64,000 bases of DNA from Gordius sp. MW1 (taxonomy: Eukaryota; Nematomorpha; Gordioida; Gordea; Gordiidae). Shown here piece by piece: positions 43,697-54,901 of the stretch (positions are counted from its first letter, which is position 1; every line of letters starts with the position of its first letter). Position numbers and translations under genes: made by a program. A model generated the notes under the pieces. It had not been told where the DNA came from. It was given only the letters and a program-made list of their open reading frames with translations, and made no database searches. The stretch spans positions 20,274,001 to 20,338,000 of the forward strand of contig OZ038526.1 of the NCBI GenBank assembly GCA_964036665.1, read 5' to 3'.

Positions 43697-43701
43697 AATA
43701 A

Positions 43702-45542
43702 GAATAAAAGTTTATTAACATTTGGCATAGGAATTAGAAGGTTGAAATTTCTAGATTATTCTGAACGCATAGGTGTGGGTACATTTGTGAGGATTTATCT
43801 ATGATTTTGTAATTATTGATATGACTTGTGTTAATCAAATACTATTTGTTCATACCTCTTTTTATTATAAATTACATTATAAAATCTAATATAAGTTTAT
43901 TAAATATTGTTTAATAACGTTTTCTTTTTAACTTTCAATATCATTCATTTATAGCAATCCTAAATTACTAATATTAGTTTATTAGATAAAATGGTATATA
44001 TCGCACTTTGCACTTGTGTTTAATTTACGATAAACTTACATATTAAAGATCTACTTTTAGTTTATAACGTCTTGTGATATTAAATATATAATCTCACTCA
44101 AAATTTTTTTATATAATTATAATATACACATCATTAATGATTAATAAGATAGATTATACAATATGTCATCTTTGTAAATTTTTACTTTTATATATAAACA
44201 TACGATAGATTTATACATCGTGATATTGAGTGTGGCATTTAGGGAATCAGGCTAAACATTCTCCACTTTTGGGTGACATTTTTCTTATCGTAAATACGCT
44301 TTGCTTAAACGTTCTCCTACCGAACGAAAATAAACAACGCATCCACGTTCATAAATTTTTGCTTGCCTGATTACAAATAAACAAACAACGATGCGCCATT
44401 TTTTAATTTTATTCCCATTTTAGTTCTACCCATATCATTTTTTTGCTCAATTTAGTTATTGAGCTGTGCAATGGTAAGAACAATTACACATATTTTAAAT
44501 ATTTTTTAGATACAATATATATATTATAAGCCTCAATGGAACTTGATGGTTGAAATGTGAAAAATATTATCTTGCCTCTAAAATTTAAGAGAAGTTCGTT
44601 ACAACAGCATAGAAAGTGCTACTGGAGAAATCGAAATGTAATGATGCTAATTAAAGATTATTTTTCATCTCCCTTCGATAAAAAATTAGTGCGCGATTAG
44701 ATGAGAGTATGGAATGCGTATGAATGAGAGGGTAAATATTTTGATAGATCGTCAAACAACTGCTCGATCTAAGGTCTACTCGGCCTTCTAGCTTGAGTCA
44801 GCCAATATTATATTCAGACTGCGGTCATACATAATTCATTTTTAGGCAAAAATTGAATTGGTAGCACTATAATTTATTGTAATTAAAAAGTTGGACATGA
44901 CAGTCACGACACCCACTTCATATATCGTCGATTGTTAGTCTATACATTGCATAGCAATTAATCTAGCTGTTTGGAAAAAATGATTATGTTTCTCTTGATA
45001 TACATGTATCGTCGTATTCGCCCTATTCGGCACATCTAACCAAAACAAACATCGTCTTTCTTCGGCCGGGGCACTAAAAATTCTCGGGACTTCTTCAAGC
45101 CCCTTAAAAACTATTTTAAAAAATTGGAAATCTTGCTATCCTGTGATATTGGCAAATCTATTAAAAGATAGAAATGGGCATTACTGTTAGTTCAATAGCA
45201 ATGCTCCTACTATTTAATTACTCATCATCTTTTTTTGAATCATAATAAAATATGTATTTTTTGAAGATTGATTAATTGAGACGGGTCAAAAAATTATATT
45301 TTATCAAAATTATATTGTATCGACTTTTTTACTATGACACTTAGTATTATTGCATAATTGTAAAAAAATTACCTTAATATTAGATGACTTTATCAAATTT
45401 TTACTTTTATTAGCCAAATACATTGATTATTATCATAGGTTATTTCAAACTTGCTACTTTGACTTAAATGCTTGTTTAAAAATGAAACTTCAACGTATAT
45501 TATATTATCCGCTAGATGGAAGTACTTTGGAGTAGAATTAGT
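43702..45542. other. Unassigned AT-rich interval
   Basis: No gene or element I can support in 1.8 kb. The only ORF of note (45350-45535) has no recognised motif. Confidence 0.5.
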
Positions 45543-46410
45543 TCAATTTAAAGTGTATTATGATTTCCATAAATTATAATTAGGGAGCGAATTTTCTTTT
45601 AATTATATTTTATAAAAATAATTTTTTATAAACAAGTTGTTCTAGCTACTTACACGTGATTTGAATCATTTAACCCTCGTATACGTGGGGTATTTTGGTA
45701 CCCCACGCAAATTATAAATTTAAATATAAAACGCAATTTAAGTCTAAAGAATCTGGCCTTTTCAATAGCTTAATATTTTATCAAGAACTAGGTAAGGTGA
45801 AAATTTCATAGGTTTTGGCTTAATACTTTTTAAAATATAGAAGCTTTTTTGGCTCGTGGGGTTCTGTTATACCCCACGAATACTCTCACGTAAGTTTTTT
45901 TCTATATAAAAAAATGTATGTATTTTTTTATATGAAGATATCTTTTACAATTTGTGTTTTTAACACGTTTTGAACATTCTTTTAATAAAAAATCACGTTT
46001 ATTTTGATTTATTTTAAGGTATATGATGTCAAGAGGTAAAATGAGGGGAAGCTTTAAAATAACCAAAATAAAAATGGGGCTCCAGAAAATTGTTAATAAG
46101 TTTTGTAATGTTGATTAGATTTATATCAAAATTTATACCATCAATCTTAAGACCTTTAAAAACATATGTTTAAAATTTCAAAGGTTTTAAAGGAATACTT
46201 TAAAAGTTATAAGAAGTTAAAAAGTGGGGTAGAGTTATACCACACGAATACTCTCGCGTTCGGGATTTTTAGGAATACTCTCAAGGGTTAATAAAGAAAA
46301 CGTATTCGGTTGTGTCTAGACCTCTGCTCGGCCCGCCCTGAGAGTGTTTCAGCCAGGCTCGGGCAAGATTCAATAAAATCATCGGGCCTCGACAGTTCAG
46401 GCCTAATGAG
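45543..46410 (-). repeat. Dispersed repeat, copy B, split by a piggyBac-like MITE
   Basis: Flanks 45543-45673 and 46288-46410 are the reverse complement of 23753-23990. The junction in copy A (ATTTAATAAAG) has a single TTAA. Confidence 0.8.
45674..46287. mobile_element. piggyBac-like MITE
   Basis: 614 bp flanked by TTAA (45670-45673, 46288-46291). Its ends start CCCTCGTATACG and, from the other side, CCCTTGAGAGTATTCC. Palindromes GGGGTATTTTGGTACCCC (45689-45706), GGGGTTCTGTTATACCCC (about 45858-45875) and TGGGGTAGAGTTATACCACA (about 46225-46244) recur. No ORF. The TTAA target, CCCT start and subterminal palindromes mirror the large piggyBac, though the terminal sequences differ. Confidence 0.88.
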
Positions 46411-46634
46411 TTAGGCCACCTGAGGCTTGAGCCCGACCTATTGTAAAGTTAAATAAATTAACCATTCAGATATTGTGTTTTAAATAATATGACTATAGAA
46501 TTATTGATAATTTAACGATTGCAAGGGGAGGGGAAAGGTAAGGGACAATATACTGGATTTGTGATACACAACAGGTTAGCTTATAAGAGAATTCTACCCT
46601 AAATTTCAAAATCCCTAGATGGCAGCAGAACCAA
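46411..46634. other. Unassigned interval
   Basis: Includes a purine-rich stretch at 46519-46545 and no ORF of interest. Confidence 0.4.
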
Positions 46635-47870
46635 ATTTTTAATTGCTATGCAATTTATGGGCTCGTTTTTTGGTTGTCCGTTGTCCGTCCGTTGTCTGTT
46701 GTCTACCCTCCCTATCTATTTGCATTGGGTATATTAGGTTATCGATTTTTTAAATTAATGCATGAGAAAGAGGTGCCCCACCCCTCATCTCTATCTCCCT
46801 CGCTGTGTTATTTTTTAAATTAATGCATAAGAGGTGCCCCACCCCTCATCTCTATCTCCCTCGCTTTCGGGCGGGGTCGGGTTTTAATTGCTACGTTAAA
46901 TTATTATATAATAAACATAAATAAAACTTGTTTACTTTTAATTGCTATGCAATTTAACTAGTTTTTGGGTTAGAATCCCGGAGTTTTTTTTTTGACTCTT
47001 ATGATTGTTCTTGTTACTATCATTGATAATAAGACTTTTTGGCCGTCCGCTGGCTGCTGACCAATGAAAAAAATGACCATTGACCTAAATGTGAATCCGA
47101 GTTTATTTTTTCGTTTTTTTTTGACTATTATGATTGTTCCTGTTACTACCATTGCTATTATGACTTTTTGGCCTTCCGCTGGCTCCTGACCGATGGAAAA
47201 AATGACCATTAGCTAAAATGTGAATCGAAATTATTTTTTTCGTTTTTTTTGACTATTATGATTGTTCCTGTTCCTACCATAGCTATTATGACTTTTTGGC
47301 CGTCCGCTGGCTGCTGACCAATGGAATAAAATGACCATTGGCCAAAATTTGATTCGAAAACTTTTTTTCGTTTTTTTTGGCTATTATGAATTTATATCCA
47401 CTTTTACCGTGTCCTGGCTGCTGACCAATGGAAAAAAATGACCATTGGCCAAAATGTGATTTGAAAATTTTTTTTTCTTTTTTTTTACTCTTATGAATTT
47501 ATATCCATTTTTACCGTGTGCTGGCTGCTGACCAATGGAAAAAAATGACCATTGGCCAAATTTTTGATTTTTTTAATTAAAAATTGTTCAAATTCAACAA
47601 AAAATTTCTCCCAACAATTCTGCAAATTCTTAACATTGTGATGTTTTATAATATAATGTTTGTTAGACCCATAATCACTAAAGGCCATAAAAACTAATGT
47701 AATACGCAACTAGATGCAAACACTAAATCTAACCCAAACCCTTGCCTATATTACATTTTGCCTATAAATGGAAAATTTGTATAAATAATTAATTAATCAT
47801 TAGGCATTTAATACCCCCCTATAGGCATTATCGCCCCTTCCCACCTTTCTCGCCCATAAATTGCATAGCA
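46635..47870. mobile_element. MITE-like element with palindromic ends and internal tandem repeats
   Basis: Left end GCTATGCAATTTATGGGC (46642-46659) is the inverse of the right end GCCCATAAATTGCATAGC (47852-47869). The terminal AATTGCTATGCAATT is itself a palindrome and recurs at about 46939. A duplicated block of about 85 bp (GAGGTGCCCCACCCCTCATC) lies at 46770-46865. Tandem units follow at 46981-47570. No target duplication is certain. No gene. Confidence 0.5.
46981..47570 (+). repeat. Five-copy tandem repeat, 110-130 bp
   Basis: Units share TCCGCTGGCTGCTGACCAAT and AAAATGACCATTG, at about 47045, 47173, 47303, 47405 and 47518. The minus-strand ORF 47209-46970 is the translated repeat (MVIFxIGQxPAxGQKV) and is not a real gene. 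Confidence 0.85.
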
Positions 47871-48330
47871 TATGATACATTTATACGAAGTACAGATGAG
47901 TCGTCCCCCCTTCCCTTCCCCTCTTCCCTTTCCTTCTCCCCCTTCCCACGAGGGCCGAAGGTCCGAGTTTAATTAAATCTGTATCAACCAGTGCGATGCA
48001 TAATATGTTTGAAGATTTCATCTATATTTTAGACCATTTGTTTTCGTCCTAATTGTAATTTGAATTTCAACAAACTATTTTTATTATAGCAAAATTATTA
48101 TTTTTCTAAAAAAGCATAAATCCGTCATGGATGAGCCATTTTAACTATTTACTATTAAACAATATATCGCGTTCCATTTCCCTACGTTATCAATCCGAAT
48201 TTACCGTATTTAAACATCAGTGTTTTGCTAACATATAGGCTTCTCACAATATACTATTTTAACTATGCATTGCACTTCATCTTAACATGTAATAACATGT
48301 TTTGGGCAATTCATGAAATTGTAAGTGCAA
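47871..48330. other. Unassigned interval
   Basis: A C/T-rich run (47905-47950, CCCCCTTCCCTTCCCC) and then AT-rich sequence; no gene. Confidence 0.45.
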
Positions 48331-49300
48331 GTTACGAATCGTGATGGGAAAACCCGGGGTTTTCTAAACCCCAGCCTGAGGTTTTAGGTTAGGTTGTTTT
48401 AAAACCTCGAGGTTTTAAACCTACCTAACCTAAAACCTTTTAGGCTTAGCATGGGTTTTGCATCCACCTAAGGGTTCCCCAACGTCCCAAACTAAAATTT
48501 TGGGGCAAGATTCAAACTCTAGCCCAAAAAATTAGGTCGGAACGAAATGCAAAACCCCGAGAAACCCCAAGGTTCCTTTCATAAGGTATGGTTTTTATAT
48601 CCTAATATTTCGGCTGAGTGACGGTCACTAAGCAATTTTATAAAATAAATTCTTAATTATCATTTGTTTTGATTTAAAAAATAAATTAAAATAATATTGT
48701 ATCCTAATATCAATATATAAAATAATAATATCAAATAAATACTCTCCTATATTGTAATAAAAAATGTAAATGTATTACATCGGTTTTGGCCATCTATAAA
48801 CTATTATAATTTAGATTAACACATTATATCCTTATCTTATACCACGCATTAGTGTTGTAAAAACGGCTGGCTGGTTTTTCCCAGCGTATTGCTAAGCTTA
48901 GTTGTTGGCGTTTATTTTCACCCAGCCTTATCAGTGTTAGGTGAATTTTCTTGGGAGAGCTTTGGCGTTTGGCGTTTTTGTAAAAAAGACCTAAAGCGTT
49001 CTGGGTGAATGTTTCGGGGTGACCTTTGGCGTTTAGGTTTGGGTGTATTAAACACCTAAAGGGTGTGGGTGGATAATATTATTAACCTTTTGGTTTGGTT
49101 TTGGTCGTTTGGGGTGGGGCAAGCAAATATATCAATTTTAGGTAATAAACTTTTAATTTAAGAAAATAAAAATAGTTATATCATGACGTCACTGAGTTAA
49201 AACTTTTCCCATTGTGACGTCATAATGAAAAGTATTATAATTTATAATCTAATCTCTAGTAAATGCTGCATTATAGAAGTAATGTTTTATTTATGAAAAA

Positions 49301-49930
49301 AAGATGGCTAAAATCCGTTTAATGATTTCAAAAATTATTTTTTAGACATGCCAAAAATTTTATAAAAATTTATAAAAGGTGGGAAATTTCGCTTTGTAGA
49401 ATCTTCTATATAGATGGCTAAAATCTGTTTAATGATTTCAAAATTTATTTTTTAGACATGCCAAAAATTTTATAAAAATCTATAAAAGGAGGGAAATTTC
49501 GCTTTATAGAATATTCTATAAAGATGGCTAAAATCTGTTTAATGAATTCAAAATTTATTTTTTAGACATGCCAAAAATTTTATAAAAATTTATAAAAGGT
49601 GGGAAATTTCGCTTTGTAGAATCTTCTATATAGATGGCTAAAATCTGTTTAATGAATTCAAAACTTATTTTTTAGACATGCCAAAAATTTTATAAAAATC
49701 TATAAAAGGTGGGAAATTTCGCTTTATAGAATATTCTATAAAGATGGCTAAAATCTGTTTAATGATTTCAAAATTTATTTTTTAGACATGCCAAAAATTT
49801 TATAAAAATTTATAAAAGGTGGGAATTTTCGCTTTATAGAATATTCTATAAAGATGGCTAAAATCTGTTTAATGATTTCAAAATTTATTTTTTAGACATG
49901 CCAAAAATTTTATGAAAATTTATTTAAATA
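49301..49930 (+). repeat. 110-bp tandem array, left arm of level-2 foldback
   Basis: Six units at 49301, 49411, 49521, 49631, 49741 and 49851 begin AGATGGCTAAAATC. They alternate between two junction types, TAGAATCTTCTATATAGA and the perfect palindrome TATAGAATATTCTATA. Confidence 0.95.
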
Positions 49931-49955
49931 TATATTTTTGAATTTTCTGCCTCAG

Positions 49956-50582
49956 CCAGGTCGTAACAATTTTTCTGAACATTTTAATATGGTTTAACTT
50001 TATAATTTACACATTTGCTAAGCAGATTAATTGCGATCAATCACAAAATTTAATTTCAAATATATTTTGAATTCCTCGGCTCTTGTAAAAGATAAGACTT
50101 ATTAGTTATATAATGTCCCTTTGATTTTATATTTGTAGTAGTGTTGTAAAAACGCCAGCGTATTGCTAAGCTTAGTTGTAAAGTTGTAAACAAGCTAATT
50201 AATATTCCTTAATCTCAGCATTTTACCCCTCTTTATGACAGAGCTTATGCGTCCGAGCACATATGGTAGCTATATATTTTTTATGATCCTTATAAGCATT
50301 GTAAACGCGAGGTCTAAGTCAACAGAATAGCATGATATGCTTTTTGGAAATGCCTTATTTATTTTCTTAACACTTGAGAGGTTGGGTCAAAAATGCTAAC
50401 ACGGATGGTATTTGGGGTAATAATTAGAATTACCCCAAACTTTAAATAGCTATAACTTAGATATTTTATAATATAAATTTGTCAAAATTTGCAAGGATAA
50501 TATTTCAACTCTTATACGTTAATTAATATATTAATTTGCCTATTTGATCAAGTGGTTTAAATTTTATGCCTATAATTAGAGC
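49956..50582. other. Centre of the level-2 foldback
   Basis: Unique AT-rich loop. It contains an internal copy of the element's own terminal sequence (TAGTGTTGTAAAAACG at about 50142) and, at 50367, a TTAA followed by CACTTGAGAGGTTGGG and the palindrome TTTGGGGTAATAATTAGAATTACCCCAAA (50410-50438 region), resembling the piggyBac-type ends elsewhere. No ORF. Confidence 0.55.
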
Positions 50583-50599
50583 AAACCTGAGGCAGAAAA

Positions 50600-51355
50600 T
50601 TCAAAAATATATATTTAAATAAATTTTCATAAAATTTTTGGCATGTCTAAAAAATAAATTTTGAAATCATTAAACAGATTTTAGCCATCTATATAGAAGA
50701 TTCTACAAAGCGAAATTTCCCACCTTTTATAAATTTTTATAAAATTTTTGGCATGTCTAAAAAATAAATTTTGAAATCATTAAACAGATTTTAGCCATCT
50801 TTATAGAATATTCTATAAAGCGAAATTTCTCACCTTTTATAAATTTTTATAAAATTTTTGGCATGTCTAAAAAATAAATTTTGAAATCATTAAACAGATT
50901 TTAGCCATCTTTATAGAATATTCTATAAAGCGAAATTTCCCACCTTTTATAGATTTTTATAAAATTTTTGGCATGTCTAAAAAATAAATTTTGAATTCAT
51001 TAAACAGATTTTAGCCATCTATATAGAAGATTCTACAAAGCGAAATTTCCCACCTTTTATAAATTTTTATAAAATTTTTGGCATGTCTAAAAAATAAATT
51101 TTGAATTCATTAAACAGATTTTAGCCATCTTTATAGAATATTCTATAAAGCGAAATTTCCCACCTTTTATAGATTTTTATAAAATTTTTGGCATGTCTAA
51201 AAAATAAATTTTGAAATCATTAAACAGATTTTAGCCATCTATATAGAAGATTCTACAAAGCGAAATTTCCCACCTTTTATTAATTTTTATAAAATTTTTG
51301 GCATGTCTAAAAAATAAATTTTGAAATCATTAAACGGATTTTAGCCATCTTTTTT
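50600..51355 (-). repeat. 110-bp tandem array, right arm of level-2 foldback
   Basis: Seven inverted units ending TTAGCCATCT at 50690, 50800, 50910, 51020, 51130, 51240 and 51350. It has one more unit than the left arm, so unequal exchange has acted after the arms formed. Confidence 0.95.
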
Positions 51356-51602
51356 TCATAAATAAAACATTACTTCTATAATGCAGCATAAGCAAAGCAT
51401 AATAATTAACTATAATTTACTAGATTAGATTATAAATTATAATACTTTTCATTATGACGTCACAATGGGAAAAGTTTAAACTCAGTGACGTCATGATATA
51501 ACTATTTTTATTTTCTTAAATTAAAAGTTTAATACCTAAAATTGATATATTTGCCTGCCCCACCCCAAACAACCAAAACCAAACCAAAAGGTTAATAATA
51601 TT

Positions 51603-51800
51603 TAGAGATCTGCACGGGCCGGCCCGGCCCGCGGACGGGCCTAAAAGCCCGGCCCGCGGACGGGTACGGACGGGCTTTGTATCATAAAAAATTTAACGGG
51701 CCGGGCCCGGACGGGCCTAAAAATTAATGGAACGGGCTCGGGCGGGCCTGAGATTTTTTTAACGGGCTTGAACGGGCCTGAAGTTTTATAAACGGGCTTA
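51603..51800. promoter_or_regulatory. Iterated ACGGGCC subterminal repeats, left end of hAT
   Basis: About ten copies of ACGGGC(C/T)(T/C)(G/A), decaying inward into A/T-rich variants (AACGGGCTTAAACG). In hAT elements such arrays bind transposase. GC content is far above the surroundings. Confidence 0.7.
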
Positions 51801-52532
51801 AACGAACCAGAGATTATATAAAAGGTCTTGGAGTTACAAAGGTACTTAAACGTCAAACAATTAGAAAAAACAAAAAGCGAGCCAATAAATTGCATAACAA
51901 TTAATATATTATTTTTATTAAATATTTAGGATTAATTTTTTAACTTCTAAATTTTGTATATCCTGTAGCATTCATTCATTTTTCAAGCGCTAAATTTGAC
52001 CTTTTTTTAATTTGCTATTGATTTTTAAGACTATAACTTCATTCTTTTATAAGTAAGTTTAATTACACTTTTGTGATTAATTTTATCACAAATTACTATT
52101 ATTATTAGTGCCATATAAATTCATAAATATTTTTGCTCTAATCTTTGAAATTAACTTTAATTACAAACTTAAATGTAACTTTTTGTTAGCTTTGTATTTT
52201 TTTGTTATTGATTAAGTTTAATTCCTTTGCCTTAAAATTCTAGTGCTTAAATATTTGACAAATTATTCTTGTTATATTATTTTAAATTTTTCTACATTAA
52301 TTTTACAATATTAACTAGATTTAGCTTGGTTGAAAAAGGTATTTTTTCTGGATATTTTTATTAAATATTTGGCTTTATATCGCTTTGCTTTACTAATCCC
52401 TTTAATAATTGTATTTTTTGTTTTGAAACTAACAGTTTAATATTAAAAGGCTTAATCTATAATTAATATATGCAACATAATAAAAGTTATTGATTTGATA
52501 CATCCTTACTTTTTTATTAAATTTTATTATAG

Positions 52533-54400
52533 TGTCAAATAATTTGTCCACAATCATATCTAATTATGAAAAAGGTGTATATAAAATAAATTTAAATCAC
52601 AAGCTTAAAAGTAAAGTTTGGGAACAATTTGATCCTTTAATGGATGTTAATGGTGAATCAGTTAGTGCCTGCATATGCAAAAATTGCAAAAAAATACTTT
52701 CATATAAATCAGCAGATGGTACATCACATTTAAAACGCCACAAATGTACAACCCAAAGACAAAATAGCCTAACACTAGATCATTATATGAATAAAATAAA
52801 CCCCTTAAAAGAAGAAAAAATTAAAAAATCAATCATAAATCAGGCTATAAAATTTTGCTCAAAAGATTTACGGCCATTCGAAACTTTAGCAGGAGAAGGT
52901 TTTCTTGGGTTTTGCCAGTTTTTGGTAGATAGTTTGTCAACTAAGGGGTTAATAAATGTGCGACAAATTATGCCTCATCCATCAACTATAAGCCGCCATG
53001 TGAAAGATGAGGCTGAAAGACTTCGACTTTCTATAATTCCAGATATAAAACATTACATTCAGAAAGGGCTTTGCGCGGCCACAACAGACATGTGGACATG
53101 TGATTATACAAAAATCAGTTTTCTCAAATTAAGTATTCATTATATAAATGTTAGCCTGAGAAAAAAAATATTATTTACAACTGCTTTTAAGCATGAAAAA
53201 AAATCAGGGGAGAATATTAGAAATGAATTATTAAACAAATTAATGACTTTTGGCATTACCAATGAAGAAGCCCGTAAATTAATATTTGTCACTGATCAGG
53301 GTGCTAACATTGTCAATGCATTAGCAAATTATAGTAGATTAAATTGCGCAGCCCACCTTATAAATAATATGATAAAAATGGCCTTTAATGATTCTTTCTT
53401 AAATCAAGAAGCCACGGTTATTTATAAACTCATGAATGCCTCTAAAGAATTAGTCAGGCATTTCAAACAAAGTGGACTCAATAGCAAGCTGTCCCATACC
53501 TTGCATCAAGATGTAATTGTAAGATGGAACTCAAAATTGACCCTTTTGAATTCTATTTATAAGGTCTATGACGAAGTTGAAGCTATCTTGGAACAACGAA
53601 ATGAACTTTCATATCTGGAATATATAGATAAAATGTTGTTGAAATCTTTAATAGACGTCTTGCAGCCGTTTAAAGAGGCTTCTCTTCAGTTGGAGGCTGA
53701 TCTAGAACCAACCCTACCATATGTCTTCTTATGGAAAATTAAATTAATTAATGCGATGTCGGATTATGATTTATACGGCGGACAAGTCAACATAATAAAG
53801 AACCGTTTAAAAGAAGCTATTAAAGAAAAAATGGTAGTTCATCGGTATCACAAAATAGCTTCGGTCTTGCATCCGAAGTTTAGACAAATGAAGATGATAC
53901 CTGAAGCAGAAAAACTAGACATATATCAAGATATAAGAAATATTATAGAGCAAGAAGGGTTTGTCTATATAAGAAAATCTTCTGTTTTACTGGGCTCAAA
54001 GACATCTCTCGCAAGTACTTACAATTTTTTATTTATATATAATATATAAAAATATATAAGGTAAGAGACCGAAAACAATTTTTTCTGAATGGGAAGATAA
54101 TGATCATAATCCTGTGGCGGATGAGTTTAGTCAATATTTAGATGAAACTATTGAGGCTGATTTCGATCTGTTAAAATGGTGGAAAGCCAAAGAGGACAAG
54201 TATTATATTTAAAATTAATCTTATCCTTTAATAGATATCCTAAATTAGCACATTTAGCACATATGATATTATGTATACCGGCTACGAGTGCCACCAGCGA
54301 GCGAAATTTTTCTACGGCAGGAAGGCTTGTAGAAGAAAGGCGAACTCGCCTAAAACCAGACATTATTGATGATTTATTATTTTTACATGATAATTATTGA
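52533..54400 (+). CDS. hAT transposase with BED zinc finger, three coding exons
   Basis: Exons 52533-54014, 54061-54199 and 54235-54400 join in frame across GT-AG introns of 46 and 35 bp, giving about 595 residues and no stop. The start is probably an ATG formed across an upstream splice: the coding exon begins TGTCAAATAAT right after a TTATTATAG acceptor, and a donor AA/GTAAGT at 52053 would supply the A. Domains: BED finger (VWEQFDPLMD, CICKNC, HLKRHKC); catalytic Asp in ATTDMW; Asp in FVTDQGANIVNAL with CAAHLIN; the RW block; hAT dimerisation region with FDLLKWW, YPKLAHLA and PATSATSERNFSTAGR (catalytic Glu). All key residues are present. The enzyme excises and inserts the element with 8-bp duplications. 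Confidence 0.9.
54015..54060 (+). other. Intron 2 of hAT transposase
   Basis: 46 bp, GTACTTAC...TATATAAG. Removing it joins TSLA to SKRPKTIFSEWED and keeps the frame into FSQYLDET. Without splicing the frame stops at 54048. Confidence 0.75.
54200..54234 (+). other. Intron 3 of hAT transposase
   Basis: 35 bp, GTATTATATT...TTTAATAG. Its removal gives KWWKAKEDKYPKLAHLA, the expected hAT dimerisation-domain sequence. 35 bp is near the lower limit for a spliced intron. Confidence 0.8.
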
Positions 54401-54469
54401 TATCTTTCTATGAATATGTCATAAAATTTAATAAAATTTTGTGAAATTTTTGATGAATTAGGCCGGACG

Positions 54470-54678
54470 CGGAGTTCGCTTAAAAAATATTTTAACGGGC
54501 TTGGACGGGCCTGAAAAATTTACGGACGGGCTCGGACGGGCCTAAAAAATTTACGGACGGGCTCGGACGGGCCTGAAGTGCTGAAAAAAAATTACGGGCG
54601 GGCCCGGACGGGCCTTGAAATTTTGAAAACGGGTACGGGCGGGCCGATCTTCTAAAAACGGCCCGTTGCAGATCTCTA
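54470..54678. promoter_or_regulatory. Iterated ACGGGCC subterminal repeats, right end of hAT
   Basis: Inverse counterpart of the left array: about ten GGACGGGCCTGAA-like units up to the terminal inverted repeat. A minus-strand ORF at 54698-54492 is only the translated repeat. Confidence 0.7.
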
Positions 54679-54901
54679 ATAATATTATCCACCCACACCC
54701 TTTAGGTGTTTAATACACCCAAACCTAAACGCCAAAGGTCACCCCGAAACATTCACCCAGAACGCTTTAGGTCTTTTTTACAAAAACGCCAAACGCCAAA
54801 GCTCTCCCAAGAAAATTCACCTAACACTGATAAGGCTGGGTGAAAATAAACGTCAACGCTTGCAGGCGACCAATAGAAACCCTTGGTTTTTTACAACACT
54901 A

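Larger units (their letters stand above)
51603..54678 (+). mobile_element. Autonomous hAT transposon (level 3)
   Basis: 3076 bp, starting TAGAGATCTGCACGGGCC and ending GGCCCGTTGCAGATCTCTA, with a perfect 8-bp duplication ATAATATT (51595-51602 and 54679-54686). The pre-insertion sequence is visible in the opposite arm of the foldback (49076-49095, inverted). Both ends carry GC-rich iterations of ACGGGCCT/GGACGGGC. A complete BED-type transposase gene lies between. This looks like the youngest and possibly functional element here. Confidence 0.95.
48850..54901. mobile_element. Inner foldback/hAT-like element (level 2)
   Basis: Starts TAGTGTTGTAAAAA and ends TTTTTTACAACACTA, with a perfect 8-bp duplication CCACGCAT (48842-48849 and 54902-54909). 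Arms of about 1.1 kb pair 48850-49955 with 50583-51602 plus 54687-54901. The right arm is interrupted by a hAT. Each arm has GCGTTTAGG/GCGTTTGGCG-rich terminal repeats, a pair of TGACGTCA-like sites, and a 110-bp tandem array. No coding capacity. Confidence 0.92.

Noticed and set aside
46970-47209. 79-codon hydrophobic repetitive ORF
   Set aside because: The repetition equals the DNA tandem unit; there is no start context or conserved third positions.
54492-54698. Minus-strand ORF with PxGPxR repeats
   Set aside because: Product of the ACGGGCC subterminal repeat of the hAT element.
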